A stretch of 64,000 bases of DNA, taken from contig RPFO01002024.1 in NCBI GenBank assembly GCA_009746045.1, positions 53,697 through 117,696 on the forward strand, given 5' to 3'. The notes under the pieces are model-generated. The model worked only from the letters and a program-made list of their open reading frames with translations, did no database searches and was not told the origin of the DNA. This document shows, piece by piece, positions 1-9,843 of this stretch; within the stretch, counting starts at the first letter, position 1, and the number at the start of each line of letters is the position of its first letter. The DNA is from Mesostigma viride (Eukaryota; Streptophyta; Mesostigmatophyceae; Mesostigmatales; Mesostigmataceae). The position numbers and the translations under genes are program-made.

Positions 1-180
1 ATTAAAATTCCCTACAGAATCTTCGCCGGCCAATCACGTTCCTTAGTACATTTTGCGGGACCAATCACGTGCCTTAGTACATTTTGCGAGATTTGGCGAG
101 CGAACGCCGGCCAATCACGTTCCTTAGTACATTTCACGAAATGCATTTCACGAAGTACATTTCATGAAATGCCGAGGTAG
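1..180. repeat. Short tandem repeat with CCAATCACGT and TTAGTACATTT
   Basis: A unit of about 30-80 nt containing CCAATCACGT(T/G)CCTTAGTACATTT recurs three times (about 30, 60 and 110), followed by degenerate ACATTTCA(C/T)GAA copies. The related string AAGTACATTTTGCG returns near 4372. This is visible directly. It may be the remnant of a transposon end, because the same motif brackets the 0.2-4.4 kb stretch. No gene is seen here. Confidence 0.6.
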
Positions 181-236
181 CCATGTCTTCTTGCTTGCAA
201 AATTGTGGCTGTTTGTGCGATTAGTGTCAAGGTCAG

Positions 237-743
237 GTGCACATTGAGCTATCCGGACTAGTGGCCGACATGGCGGTCGAAACGGAAGGTGTGCTATGGC
301 TTTGCTGGGACATAATCGTGGCTATCTGCTTCCTGGCTTTCGCTATCATGGTGATGGGACACCATGGGAAGCGCAAGTTCGCAGCCATAGTGCTAAGCGG
401 CAGCACCCATGCCGGCAGCCTAGTGACCGACGAGACGTTCGACTGTAAGTGCGGCCACGAGTGCATGAAGCCCATTAGAATATCACATCTCCAGGCATTG
501 CGAAGCGCCTGGTTTTCGCCCGGGCGGAAGCAAGAGGACAGGAAGGCGGCGATAAAGCAGCAGCTGCACCAGGGGGGGTACGACGCCATAACCACGATGT
601 CGTCATCTACTCGTCACAAGTTCGTTCATGGCGCTGGTTTTCGGTTCGTTCTCGACGGGGGAGTCAAGGATATGAACATAGGGTTTGTGACCCCTTTTCA
701 CTTTCGCGTTTCACTTTCGAGGCGGCCTTCAGGCACTGCCTGA
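237..743 (+). other. Possible exon of an unrecognised host or transposon gene
   Basis: An open frame of 168 codons with a hydrophobic stretch near residues 18-42 and a C-x-C-x3-C cluster near residue 77, followed by a lysine/arginine-rich helix-like segment. A second short open segment at about 772-894 ends in a stop and could be a later exon. Composition is lower in GC than the viral blocks. I recognise no family. It could equally be chance coding in a transposon relic. Nothing else is seen between 744 and 1260. Confidence 0.25.
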
Positions 744-1264
744 AAATTAGCAACCACGTTTGGAACTCTTCGGACCACCTGTGAAACTAATCACATTTGA
801 TGATGTGCTGGCGGGCCTGGGCATCGCATTTGAGCATTACTTCGAGCAGGGCTCAACAAGCTCGATTCGCCAACTCAACCCGAAGAAGCCCTAAGCTGCG
901 GTAAGACATATATTTGTGTGGATGGCTCTTGATATCATGCTGAATTTCTAGTCTTCTCTAGGTGGACAGTTCATGTGCAGCCATACAGGTCATCCATGTG
1001 TGTTTTAACCATGTTGCATGTGCCACAGATATTATGAGCAGTATTTACTAAGTGTGCTGGAGTCGTTGTTGCATGCTTGTTGTATTTCACAGTTCACGCC
1101 TGCATGAACGCATCGTTGATACTAATGATTATTCATATTGCATGACTGTTCTATTGGGGACGCCGCGCTTGATGTCACAACGTGGCCGAAAGGGTGCATC
1201 CACCGCTGACGGCCGGTGGGTGAAATCGATGGACGCATTTCCGAAGAAGCCAGCCGCGGGCCAC

Positions 1265-1500
1265 ACCCATGGCGCGGGCGGGGCGCGGGCGGGGGCGGGG
1301 GCGGGGGAGAAGGCGCGGGTGCGGGCGCGGGCGCCACCCAAGACGCGGGCGCGGGCGCGGGCCCGGCGGGGGCGGGGGCGGGGGCGCAGGCGCCGGCGCG
1401 GGTGCGGGCGCGGGCGCCACCCAAGGCGCGCGCGCGGGCGCGGGCGGGGGTGGGGGCGCAGGCGCCGGCGCGGGTGCGGGCGCGGGCGCCACCGCCGACT
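1265..1500. repeat. GGGCGC/GGGGGC-rich microsatellite
   Basis: Nearly uninterrupted GCGGGCGCGGGG-type repeats. They open long artificial frames in several phases on both strands (Arg/Gly-, Ala/Gly- and Pro-rich translations). Only the plus frame that continues into 1500-2930 is likely to matter. Confidence 0.85.
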
Positions 1501-2930
1501 TGGATGATGAGCCAGCAACCGAAGCCGAGAGGGAGAGGCACCGCTCTTCGAAGGTGTTCGATCTCGAAGTGTTTTGGGGCCCGGATATGACCGTGTATGT
1601 CCGCTGGCGCCTAGCCGCATCGGAGACGTTGGTAAATGCACCGGTGAACAAGTGGCAGCCCACAGGGCCTAATGGCGAGGCTTGTGACGGGGTCACGCCC
1701 ATTGGGTACACCCCGCAGGGAGATCCTGTCTATGGGTGCCTCCTCATAGAGCGTGGCAAGGCCCCCAAAGGAAGTCCTGGTCTAGTGCCGCTTTTTGAAT
1801 GGGACGAGGGCGGTGCCAGGAGATGTACCTGCGCTAGCCTTCACAGCCTTTTTCCTGACATCGTCGCCGCTGAGAAGCAGCAGTTGCTGGACGGATGGAT
1901 TGAGCAGGTGCCAAAGTCCGTGGAGGATGTGCGTGCCAACAACGAGAATCTGTTCGACATCATGGAGCAAAAGCTCAAAGAGAAGCGTGAACTGCAAGCG
2001 AACAAGGCGGTACCCTTACCGCTGCGATCTGCAGGCGACCAGTCGGTTGCGCGGGCAACACGAGCACTGAGGCTGCCCATAAAACAAGTAATCTCACACG
2101 TCGCTTGCCCTGCCCGCGAGATTCAAGCGCAGATCAACCGCGCATGTGCGCCCGCTGCGCGAGGGAGCACATCAACGGCAACGCCCGCTTTGCGCACACT
2201 GATTTCCGGCAGGCACACCTTCAAGGTGAATGGAAGCCTCATACGACGCAGCGACCTACTCGTTGTTAAGCGGCCAGCCGTCACCTGCGGGCAGGGAATG
2301 CCGTGGGCACCACACATGCTGGTGAAGGTCCTTGATCTGGAAGGCGATCGCACGGAGCGTGACAGCATTGTCGCCTCTCCTTACTACGCACCGTCGTGGA
2401 CGGGCCAGTTTTCTAGAGTGACATTAGGTGGCGGCAGCGCAGGGATGACGGTCCCCATTTCTGATGTACACCTGCAGCACTGGACAGTGGGCGGTACGGC
2501 AGAGGTGCACCAGCCTGAGCTGATCAGTACCGGCAAACTGTCAGCTGCCACGGTGGCGGCGTTGAAAGAGCACCCGCAGATTGACTTTGAGCATTACAAG
2601 ACTGCCACCGCCGCCAGGGCAGCAGCAAAGGATGACTGCAATGCCTACTTTGCCGAGCATGGAGCACGTGCGCTTATCGGGATGCGCCTGTGTGCCCTGT
2701 TTCCGGGGATAGCGAGGAAGAGGGAGCGCTTCCATGGCTGGGTCACTAAGGTTCAGGAAAGGGGAGGTCACCTGCTCATCAAGGCGATGTGGGCTGATGG
2801 GCAGTATGAGGACTATCATGCCCTGGCGGAGGTGACGCAGTTCGTGTGCGGCTGCCCACACCCAGTCGAGGCATTTGGCCGCGCTCGCTTCTTTCCACAG
2901 GAGCTAGGCTGGCACCGTGAACGCAGGTGA
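1269..2930 (+). CDS. Hypothetical protein with Tudor-like C-terminal segment (transposon or host)
   Basis: The 553-codon frame begins in the GC microsatellite, so the true start is uncertain and the real protein may begin near 1500 (about residue 78). From there the translation looks like an ordinary globular protein, with a Lys/Glu-rich helical segment near residues 210-250. Near residues 475-535 lies a pattern (phenylalanine-glycine, then WADGQYEDYHALAEV) that resembles the D-G-x-x-E-D core of Tudor-like folds. I do not recognise the family. Its position next to a Gag gene and satellite suggests it belongs to the non-viral flank, possibly to a transposon. The Tudor suggestion is inference from a short motif. 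Confidence 0.5.
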   Translation: MARAGRGRGRGRGRRRGCGRGRHPRRGRGRGPGGGGGGGAGAGAGAGAGATQGARAGAGGGGGAGAGAGAGAGATADLDDEPATEAERERHRSSKVFDLEVFWGPDMTVYVRWRLAASETLVNAPVNKWQPTGPNGEACDGVTPIGYTPQGDPVYGCLLIERGKAPKGSPGLVPLFEWDEGGARRCTCASLHSLFPDIVAAEKQQLLDGWIEQVPKSVEDVRANNENLFDIMEQKLKEKRELQANKAVPLPLRSAGDQSVARATRALRLPIKQVISHVACPAREIQAQINRACAPAARGSTSTATPALRTLISGRHTFKVNGSLIRRSDLLVVKRPAVTCGQGMPWAPHMLVKVLDLEGDRTERDSIVASPYYAPSWTGQFSRVTLGGGSAGMTVPISDVHLQHWTVGGTAEVHQPELISTGKLSAATVAALKEHPQIDFEHYKTATAARAAAKDDCNAYFAEHGARALIGMRLCALFPGIARKRERFHGWVTKVQERGGHLLIKAMWADGQYEDYHALAEVTQFVCGCPHPVEAFGRARFFPQELGWHRERR

Positions 2931-2974
2931 TGGCACCCACATAGACGATGCCGTCCCTGCTGTGCACAGTGACA

Positions 2975-3125
2975 GTGAAGGCGGGGAGGAGGAGGAAGAG
3001 GGAGAGAAAGAGGGGGAGAAAGAGGGGGAGGAGGAGGGGGAGGAGGAGGGAGAGGGGGAGGGAGAATGGGGGGGAGGGGGAGGAGGAAGAGGGAGAGGGA
3101 GAGGGAGAGGAGGATGCGGAATGGG
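2975..3125. repeat. Purine-only GGGGAG/GGAGGA tract
   Basis: About 150 nt of GAGGGGGAG-type repeats, all purines on the plus strand, at the 3' side of the preceding reading frame. The Glu-rich and Ser/Pro-rich frames it creates are not considered genes. From here to 3570 I see no gene. Confidence 0.85.
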
Positions 3126-3576
3126 AGCCGGGGATGACTGGTAGATGAGACGGTGCCATCTACCGGCGCATGGAATGAAGTGGTAGACAAGTTTACTCAT
3201 GGTTGTCGGCAAGTAGAGCATGCACGCCTGGCCTAGCTGAATTTAAATCAATGAGTTGAGTTTGGAGAGGCTGCATTTTGCTTGGATGAAGAATGTGTTA
3301 GCATGGCCAAACTTTTATGGCTTGTAGCCAAATCCTCTTGGGGTATGTGCACAGTGTACTAGCGGTGTTGTGCAATTGCGAGGATTCCTGTCTTGTAGCG
3401 ATGTGGCCTCTCACCCTGCAGCCTGGTAGATGTGTTGGCATGCAGCCACCCATCATTGGTCATCCGATCTGGTGTGATTTGCATTTGCACACCTTGTATT
3501 AAGGCCATGATATGATGATGTCTTGTTATTTTTAATGTGTATATGCGAAAAGAGGCATAATATGCTTGTATATAGT

Positions 3577-4330
3577 GCTAGCAAATGTCACTACCTTTAC
3601 CTATGCCTGACCTTACAAGTTGAGGATGGTCTAATGTAGTGGCAAACAGGTTATTTACAACAATTCACAGTTTTCTGACATAGTTTGAGGCAACTATACT
3701 TACCAAAATGCTTGAAAAAGGCAAAAATTGCACCATTTATGCTAGCAAACGTCACTATTTTGAGATCAAACTGGGCCCAAACTTGGCCCATGGTCTAATC
3801 TAGTGGTGTTAGGTTGCTTCCAACATTTCATAGCTTTCTGACATAGTTTGATATTGTTTAGTAGCTTACACTGAGCAAAATGCTTGAAAATGGCAAAAAA
3901 TGCACCATTTATGCTAGCAAACGTCACTATTTTGACGTCAGACTGAGCCCAAACTTGGCCCATGGTCTAATCTAGTGGTGTTTAGGTTGCTTCCAATATT
4001 TCATAGCTTTATGACGTAGTTTGATATTGTTTAGTAGCTTACACTGAGCAAAATGCTTGAAAATGGCAAAAAATGCAGTATTTATGCTAGCAAACGTCAC
4101 TATTTTGAGTTCAGATTGACCCCAAACTTTGTGCATGGTCTATTCTAGTGGTAATTAGGTTGCTTGCAAATATCCATGATGGTTTGACGTGATTTAGTAC
4201 TGTTTCCTATTTATTACTATTTAATTTAACAAAAAATGACAAAAATGTACCTTTATTGCTAGCAAATGTCACCAAGATGACGTCCGATCGATACCAAACT
4301 TTGTACGAGGTCTATTTTGGTTGCAAACAT
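3577..4330. repeat. ~172-nt tandem satellite, about 4.5 copies
   Basis: The string GCTAGCAAA(C/T)GTCAC recurs at 3577, 3741, 3913, 4086 and 4258, giving spacings of 164, 172, 173 and 172. Between these anchors the copies share CCAAACTT(G)GCCCATGGTCTAATCTAGTGG and CTTGAAAATGGCAAAAAATGCA segments with gradual divergence towards both ends. The block is AT-rich and non-coding. The period is close to nucleosome length, as in many eukaryotic satellites. Confidence 0.85.
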
Positions 4331-4474
4331 CATGCATGACAATTTTCAGCATAAAAAGACAAACTTCGGTACGAAGTACATTTTGCGTGCTGGAGTACAT
4401 TCTTAATGGCTGGTAGGGATCGTCTACTGCCAGGAGCCTCCTATGCTCCATAGCGCTGTCCTGCCCTGGGGCCT

Positions 4475-5431
4475 TCAGTTTTCCTGAGCATTGCGCACCC
4501 ACGTGAACCGCTGGCGCCTAATAGGCCCAGCCTTGCCAACATTGTCCGCCTGGTTGGCAGCAGTCCGCGACTTGCAAAACCGGGCCTTGTGCCCTGGCTT
4601 ATGGCACTTGCCACACAGGTTCGTCCCCAACGGGAAAGCCTTGTTGGCCTTGCAGGTCTCGCGGGTGTGACCAGTCCCCTGGCAGCGAGGACACTTCAGG
4701 CGCCCGTCACCGGCGCCAAAAACGGCCCTGATGGCAGGGCCATCGGCATTGACTGCTGGCGTCGGCTTCACGGCACCCTTGCCGGCCAGCTCCTGAGCAG
4801 CGCCACCGAGCGCCATGATCTCGCGGATGCAGGCGAAAGCAGCAGCCTTGCTCGCCAGCTTCTCCTTGGTCAGGACGGACGCCAGACTCTGCACGGTGCT
4901 TTCTGACATAGCACCGCTGCCAAGGGCCTTGCCCAAGAACAGGACCACCGAAAAATCATCAGCAAATTTTAGATTGGTTTCTTCGAGCATCCGCTCGAAG
5001 GCCAGCGTGGCCTTGGCAGTGTCACCGGACACTTCGAACGTCAGAATCTGCATGACGTCCTTGATGGACTTCACCAGCCCTGTCGGCGCGAGAAGCTCAG
5101 TGAGCCGCTCAAGGAACTGATTCCAGTCCCATGCCTTCTCCTGGGCGATCCGAATCAGGTCCCGCACCGCCTGCGGCCCTTTGCTGGCCAGTGGAGCCCC
5201 CCGCAAGATCCGAAAAATCTGCGCGGGAGTCTTCACTACCGTGCGGACTTTCTCCTCCCAGGCCTTGATTGCCCAGACAAAGTCACGGTTTTCCTTGTCC
5301 GTAGCCTTGTCGGCCAACGGCTCTGGCAGCATGCGAACCACCAGTTCGTGCTGTCGCAGCTCCTTGTAAGCATCGGCACCATCGCCAGTCAACTGAATGG
5401 CGTCCGTGTCGGAACGGGAACCGCGAGCCAT
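4475..5431 (-). CDS. gag: Retroelement Gag-like protein with two CCHC zinc knuckles
   Basis: A 318-aa protein from the ATG at 5431; 17 further in-frame residues upstream are less likely to be used. The first ~230 residues are helical with features of a retroviral-type Gag (UBN2/retrotrans_gag-like). The C-terminal quarter carries two knuckles, CPRCQGTGHTRETC and CGKCHKPGHKARFC, both C-x2-C-x4-H-x4-C. No protease, integrase or reverse transcriptase follows it downstream (below 4475), where a ~172-nt satellite lies instead, so the element is incomplete in this window. Zinc-knuckle Gag proteins bind the retroelement RNA during particle assembly. It marks the non-viral flank just left of the first viral genes. 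Confidence 0.8.
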   Translation of the reverse strand: MARGSRSDTDAIQLTGDGADAYKELRQHELVVRMLPEPLADKATDKENRDFVWAIKAWEEKVRTVVKTPAQIFRILRGAPLASKGPQAVRDLIRIAQEKAWDWNQFLERLTELLAPTGLVKSIKDVMQILTFEVSGDTAKATLAFERMLEETNLKFADDFSVVLFLGKALGSGAMSESTVQSLASVLTKEKLASKAAAFACIREIMALGGAAQELAGKGAVKPTPAVNADGPAIRAVFGAGDGRLKCPRCQGTGHTRETCKANKAFPLGTNLCGKCHKPGHKARFCKSRTAANQADNVGKAGPIRRQRFTWVRNAQEN

Positions 5432-5971
5432 TGTAAATAGCAGCTTTTGAGTACGAGTTGAGATTGAGAATGATGCTTGCAAGAATGCGGCCCTAGGTGC
5501 CTGGGTTTATTATCAATTTATATGGTTACAAGTCATGTGTGCAACCCCAAGATTGCGATAGGCCTTATCGTCATTGCACCAATCACATTTCATGTGCATT
5601 AGCGATTTCCAAGAGGCACACTGAACTAGCGTTACGCCAGCGTTGCACAATGCTTCTAGACGCTTCTAGAACCATTTACAAATATCCATTAGCAGGGAAT
5701 ATTGCCGTATTCGTCTGCCCGCTGAAGGGGTGTTTTATCTCATCAATCCTTGGCACGACTTCAACAGCCTGACCGACAGTCAGTGCTCAACAGTCAGCGC
5801 GACCACTAGTTATAATGCATCAGCTTGGCTATACTGCCACCATGGTCATGTACACAAGCTGTGTGCAGCAATTGTGAGTATTGTTTCACAGATTTACATT
5901 CCATTATGCATGCACCAGTTTATACACGCATTTCGGTCAAGCAACAGATTGCAACTTCCGGAGACGGTCAA
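5432..5971. other. AT-rich boundary between the retroelement flank and the first viral gene
   Basis: No convincing coding signal. Composition changes from AT-rich to GC-rich between about 5890 and 5980, which I take as the left edge of viral sequence. The interval could contain the LTR of the Gag element above, but no second copy is present in the window to prove it. Confidence 0.4.
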
Positions 5972-6193
5972 ATGTACGGATACAGCGGGCAATACGTCAA
6001 TCCCGTATCGGTAACGTACGGCTTCCGAATCGACGACGACGAATCCGTCCAACTCGTCAAAATCAAGGGCTCGGGGAACGACGCTCTCGTGGCCCAAAAT
6101 CCAGCTCCTATGGCCGACGACGGGACCAACTCGCTCGGCACGACGTACAGCGGGAACGCCGACGTCGTGTCCCAGTGGTCCAATAAACCGTGA
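5972..6193 (+). CDS. Small viral protein, possible virion component
   Basis: A 73-aa protein starting at the first ATG of the GC-rich block. It is rich in Gly, Asn, Ser and Asp with alternating hydrophobic residues, suggesting a beta-rich fold. I recognise no family. It leads a run of three closely spaced short genes (next starts at 6250 and 6679), and the spacing is typical of viral gene packing. It could be a truncated remnant, because it sits directly at the non-viral boundary. Confidence 0.5.
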   Translation: MYGYSGQYVNPVSVTYGFRIDDDESVQLVKIKGSGNDALVAQNPAPMADDGTNSLGTTYSGNADVVSQWSNKP

Positions 6194-6249
6194 TCGTAGC
6201 GCGTTGAGAGTTGTGCAAATTATTGTGTTGGTATTCCGTGAGAATACGA

Positions 6250-6661
6250 ATGCCGCCCAATCCCGTCGAGCCCAGGGGCTATCTCTATTTCAAAAACGTG
6301 CAAACGGAATCGCTCGTCGCGACGAGCGACGACCGAACGCAAAGTTCGGCGATTCGGTTACTGACGGACGACGTTGGGAAGACGTTGTTGTTGAGAGACG
6401 GGCCCGGACTCGACCCGGCTACGAGTCCGGCGATCATATTCGACGACAACGGGGTCAGCATTCGGTCCGGCGGGAACGTCATCAACGTGAACAGCTCGGG
6501 GATCACGGGGGTCGGGGGGGGGGGGGAGTGCGAACGCGACGGTGGGAGAGATCGGGACCGGAACCACGCGATATCGATTCGTCGTGAATGCGCTGGACCA
6601 ACTCGAGGTCCAAAAATGGGTGAACAATGTACAAGTAAAGACGGTGTTGCAACTTTTTTGA
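6250..6661 (+). CDS. Viral protein of beta-rich type, frame broken in a G13 run
   Basis: The ATG at 6250 opens a frame through a 13-G homopolymer at 6514-6526. After the run, the frame offset by one base continues with a sensible, similarly composed C-terminus and stops at 6661. The unshifted frame gives an Arg/Asp-rich tail and stops at 6669. The two halves look like one protein of about 136 residues. N-terminally it reads as alternating beta-type sequence with IRLLTDDVG and IIFDDNGVSIRSGG motifs, resembling short viral structural proteins. The homopolymer is the obvious place for an assembly indel, although real slippage cannot be excluded. No family is recognised. Confidence 0.55.
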
Positions 6662-6678
6662 TTGAATAATATAACACG

Positions 6679-6909
6679 ATGTCGTCCGCCAAACGAGAGA
6701 TCGTCACCGACGAACTCCTCGTGTCCAAAGGAGTCAAATTGGGACAAGACAATTGCATTCTCTCGCGCCTCAATCCGTTCGACCTCGGGAACATCCGGGT
6801 CGCGTCCAACAAACAAGTCGACGGCGTCACCGATTGTCTGGTGTTCAGCGTTCGCCAGGACGACGGGAGGTACGAGATGGTAGGATACATGTCCTCCGAC
6901 CAGACGTGA
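6679..6909 (+). CDS. Small viral protein of unknown function
   Basis: A 76-aa protein beginning 17 bases after the previous gene. A/T-rich sequence (AATAATATAAC) lies immediately before the ATG, fitting the start-proximal TATA-like pattern of this virus. The sequence mixes acidic and hydrophobic residues and contains one cysteine pair candidate (C-I-L and C-L-V contexts). I recognise no family. Confidence 0.55.
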   Translation: MSSAKREIVTDELLVSKGVKLGQDNCILSRLNPFDLGNIRVASNKQVDGVTDCLVFSVRQDDGRYEMVGYMSSDQT

Positions 6910-6936
6910 GAAATATGATTGGCTACCTGTAGATAA

Positions 6937-7560
6937 ATGGCATCCGCGGCGTTGACCATTTCCGCGGTCCTCGTGTCGGTCGTCCTAATGCTCGCCCTGA
7001 TTTACACGAACACGCGTAACGACCCCGATTTCGCGGCGAGGATGCCCAAGTTCGTGGTCGATCTCGTGACCGAGTGGTCCGATCCGCGCACCGCCGAGCA
7101 GAAGAAGGCGGACGCGGAGAGGAAGGAGGCGCGAGAGACCTACTCGAAGGACGTCGACGTCGCGATCAAGAAGGCCGCGGGGGACAAGGTCGATCTCGCG
7201 AAGGGGTGGACGCGCGCGGTCCACGAAGCGTTTTCCGTGCGGTTGACGACCCTCCGCGCCGCCCGCGACAGACTGTCCCACGGCGAGGAACGGAAGGCCG
7301 CCAACGAGGACGTCGACCAGTTCGAAAAATTATACCCGTTCCTCGAGTACGTGTTCGAGCGGGAGATGAAGAAGGACGCCTTCGCGGTGTTGTCCGCGAT
7401 GATCCCGATCGTGAAAGCGATCGGGGCGTCCGAGTCCACCATCGACTACATCGTCCGCAGCCCGCTGGAATGGGTGGAGAACGAGAAGCGATACGCCGAC
7501 AACGTGGCGAACTACGTCATGCACGTGTTCGGGGAGGAGGCCGATTTCGCCGTCCGCTAG
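6937..7560 (+). CDS. Viral single-anchor membrane protein
   Basis: A 207-aa protein with an N-terminal hydrophobic segment (about residues 5-24, ending YTNTRN). This is followed by a long charged helical region with many Lys, Glu and Arg residues. The layout suggests a type II or signal-anchored protein with a cytosolic or intravirion helical domain. CTGTAGATAA immediately precedes the ATG. It is one of several N-terminally anchored proteins in this block (see 8509, 15250 and 17658), a pattern usual for inner-membrane proteins of giant virions. That function is inferred; no family match is recognised. Confidence 0.65.
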   Translation: MASAALTISAVLVSVVLMLALIYTNTRNDPDFAARMPKFVVDLVTEWSDPRTAEQKKADAERKEARETYSKDVDVAIKKAAGDKVDLAKGWTRAVHEAFSVRLTTLRAARDRLSHGEERKAANEDVDQFEKLYPFLEYVFEREMKKDAFAVLSAMIPIVKAIGASESTIDYIVRSPLEWVENEKRYADNVANYVMHVFGEEADFAVR

Positions 7561-7611
7561 CCGGTGCGTCCCTTCCCGGCCGATAAATACGTTGGCGTAT
7601 GCCACGTTGAG

Positions 7612-8421
7612 ATGGCGAGACGCGCGATCCGCGAGTCGAAATACCTCATGATGCGCGCCATGGCGTCGGACGCCGGCAGTCCTCGGCGTCCCGTCCGGCG
7701 CGGCTCCGAATGGGCGACGGACTTCATCGTCGCCAGGAGAGACGCGGAGACGGACCCGGTCAGGAGGGAGACGTTGCAGGGGTTCGCGGAGGTCGGGTAC
7801 AAGATCGTGAAGAACGCGATCCCGTTATACACGGTCCACTCCCTCTCGGTTTCCGCCGACCGGTTCGCCGATAAGAAGGTCGGGATCTTTCAGCGGAAGT
7901 CGCGCGACGGCGCGTCCTCTCCCGGCGACCACAAGCGATACCAGTACGCCATCTCGCACGACCAGGCGTCGGGAGAGTTCGACATCTGGAGGACGTGCCA
8001 CTCCCTCGTTTCGACCTTCTTCTCCTCGAACCATCTCGTCGTGAACCCCTGCTTTTTGTATTCGGACGCCGGATGCGCGCAACAGAGCGCCCACCGGGAT
8101 TTCTTGTCGGACGTCCACCGCTGGAGGAGCGAGTTCCCCGTCTCCGCGATCGTGGCGCTGGAAGAAGGCACGAGGTTCGTGGCGTTCGAGTCCGACAGTC
8201 GCGGCAACGGGGTCAACGAGACGGCGGACGACCTGGAAGGATACGTGACGCCTCGCGAGATCGCGCTCTCGCCGGGGAGCATGGTGATGTGGCACGGGAA
8301 CCTGGTGCACGCCGGAGGCGCCTACCCTCTCGCTCCGAATCGTCGCCTGTTCTTCTCCGCCGTCGCGGTCGACGACGCGCTCTCCATCCCCTTGGATTAC
8401 ACCTTCCACGTCTCGGTGTAA
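7612..8421 (+). CDS. 2-oxoglutarate/Fe(II)-dependent oxygenase
   Basis: A 269-aa protein from the ATG at 7612; the frame is open upstream but only to a GTG. Residues H161-R-D163 give the H-x-D iron motif, H233 (in MWHGNLVHAGG) is the distal ligand, and R244/R245 follow at the spacing expected for the 2-oxoglutarate-binding arginine. This is the double-stranded beta-helix dioxygenase signature, closest in feel to phytanoyl-CoA or prolyl hydroxylase-type enzymes found in algae and giant viruses. The substrate cannot be told; protein, lipid or nucleic acid hydroxylation are all possible. It lies between two membrane-protein genes on the same strand. Confidence 0.75.
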   Translation: MARRAIRESKYLMMRAMASDAGSPRRPVRRGSEWATDFIVARRDAETDPVRRETLQGFAEVGYKIVKNAIPLYTVHSLSVSADRFADKKVGIFQRKSRDGASSPGDHKRYQYAISHDQASGEFDIWRTCHSLVSTFFSSNHLVVNPCFLYSDAGCAQQSAHRDFLSDVHRWRSEFPVSAIVALEEGTRFVAFESDSRGNGVNETADDLEGYVTPREIALSPGSMVMWHGNLVHAGGAYPLAPNRRLFFSAVAVDDALSIPLDYTFHVSV

Positions 8422-8508
8422 AAAAACGCCAATAGGAGCAAGGTCCTTTTTTCGGGCGAGACCGATGCGGGGAGGCGCGAGGTGAAAAAACGAATCCATA
8501 CTATAGAT

Positions 8509-9843
8509 ATGGACAGCGCCCTGGGCATCACTACGATGCTGGTATCCGCGGCCCTCCTGCTGCTGCTGCTGATGCCCTCCCCTCGCCCCGCGACGGCCGT
8601 CGAGGACGACGCCCCGCCCGAATCGGCCGCTCCGTCCGCGACGGCGCCGCCCGCCGCCCCGGAGACGACCGAGAAATGCGGGAGCGAGACCGCGTCCATG
8701 TTCACTCTCCTCGAGGACTCCCTGTGCGCCCAAAGGGGAGAGGGAGGACGCGCGGCGGAGATCGGGTGGTCGAAGACGCTCGCGTACGGCGTCGCGGTCG
8801 GCGTGGCGGATTACTACAACCCCTTGGGCATCCTGGGCGTGGCGACGGGCAGTCTCTTCAAGCCCAACGCGGTGTCGAATTGGTTCGATCGGCTGGCGTC
8901 GGACGTAAACGCCATGTACGGCGACGTCGCGATCGGCAAGCGGGGTCCGCTGATCTCCCCGTTCCAATTGACGAGAATGGTGCTGAATTGCGACAAGCGA
9001 GGGAACGCGTGCGAGAAGCTCGAGAAAATGGACAAGGTGTGGCAGTACATCCCCGTCAATTTCGTTATGATGAAAACCGTGAACCTCGTCCACAAACTGC
9101 ACGACCGCACTTCGAATCTGAAGATCAAGGGCAAAAGCGTCGGACAGATGCAGATGACGGCCATCGCGGGGGTCGGCGCCTTCGCGACGGCGTACGTCAC
9201 GGAGCTGATCCAGATCGTCACGTTCAAGAAGGTGTCCCTCGTCCCCGTGGTGTCCATGTATCTGGCGGGGCTGCGCGCGGCGTTCGACGTCATCGACGAT
9301 CTCTTCCCGTGGCTGAAATTCGCGACGAAAGCGCTCGCGTGGCTCGAGAAAGGTTTCAACAAGGCCACGTGCAAAGTGGTGGCCCTGTTCGGCGCCAAAC
9401 CGGACATGTGCAAGATCAACCGCCCGCCGTTCTTGCAAGCCTACCACGACACGTTGGCGAAGGAGGCCGGGCGAAGGAAGGAGATCGCGGACGCGCCCGA
9501 GGCCACGGTCCAGCAGAAGGACGAGTATCACGAGTTCGAGAGGTTGCGATGGGTCGTGTACGATCGCATCAAGAGCTACTTCGGGACGAACGAGGACGCC
9601 GTCACGATCTCGTTCATGTTCGACGTCGTCGCCAAACTGTCCCCCGACGAGAGCGAGGAGTTCTATCAGAAGATCGCGCACGAGCCGCAAAACTGGGTGA
9701 AGGCGAACCCCAAGAACGAGGAGGCGTTCCTGAAGTGGGCGACGGACGACGCGAGCATCAAGAGCTGGATCGAGAGACTCAAGACGGACGCCCAGAAAGC
9801 CGCCGATATGCCCATCCGCGAGTCCACGACCTATCAGTTGTGA
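8509..9843 (+). CDS. Large viral membrane-anchored protein
   Basis: A 444-aa protein from the ATG at 8509, directly preceded by CTATAGAT; an in-frame GTG at 8482 is less likely. Residues 4-24 are a signal anchor (TTMLVSAALLLLLLMP), followed by a Pro/Ala-rich linker. A large domain follows with hydrophobic helices near residues 215-238 and 245-268 and several cysteines. The extended linker and cysteine-bearing ectodomain suggest a virion or organelle membrane protein. No family is recognised. Its last 10 bases overlap the convergent gene ending at 9834. Confidence 0.65.
   Translation: MDSALGITTMLVSAALLLLLLMPSPRPATAVEDDAPPESAAPSATAPPAAPETTEKCGSETASMFTLLEDSLCAQRGEGGRAAEIGWSKTLAYGVAVGVADYYNPLGILGVATGSLFKPNAVSNWFDRLASDVNAMYGDVAIGKRGPLISPFQLTRMVLNCDKRGNACEKLEKMDKVWQYIPVNFVMMKTVNLVHKLHDRTSNLKIKGKSVGQMQMTAIAGVGAFATAYVTELIQIVTFKKVSLVPVVSMYLAGLRAAFDVIDDLFPWLKFATKALAWLEKGFNKATCKVVALFGAKPDMCKINRPPFLQAYHDTLAKEAGRRKEIADAPEATVQQKDEYHEFERLRWVVYDRIKSYFGTNEDAVTISFMFDVVAKLSPDESEEFYQKIAHEPQNWVKANPKNEEAFLKWATDDASIKSWIERLKTDAQKAADMPIRESTTYQL

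Noticed and set aside
1052-1711. Overlapping Arg/Gly, Ala/Pro and Pro-rich frames
   Set aside because: Generated by the GC microsatellite in all phases.
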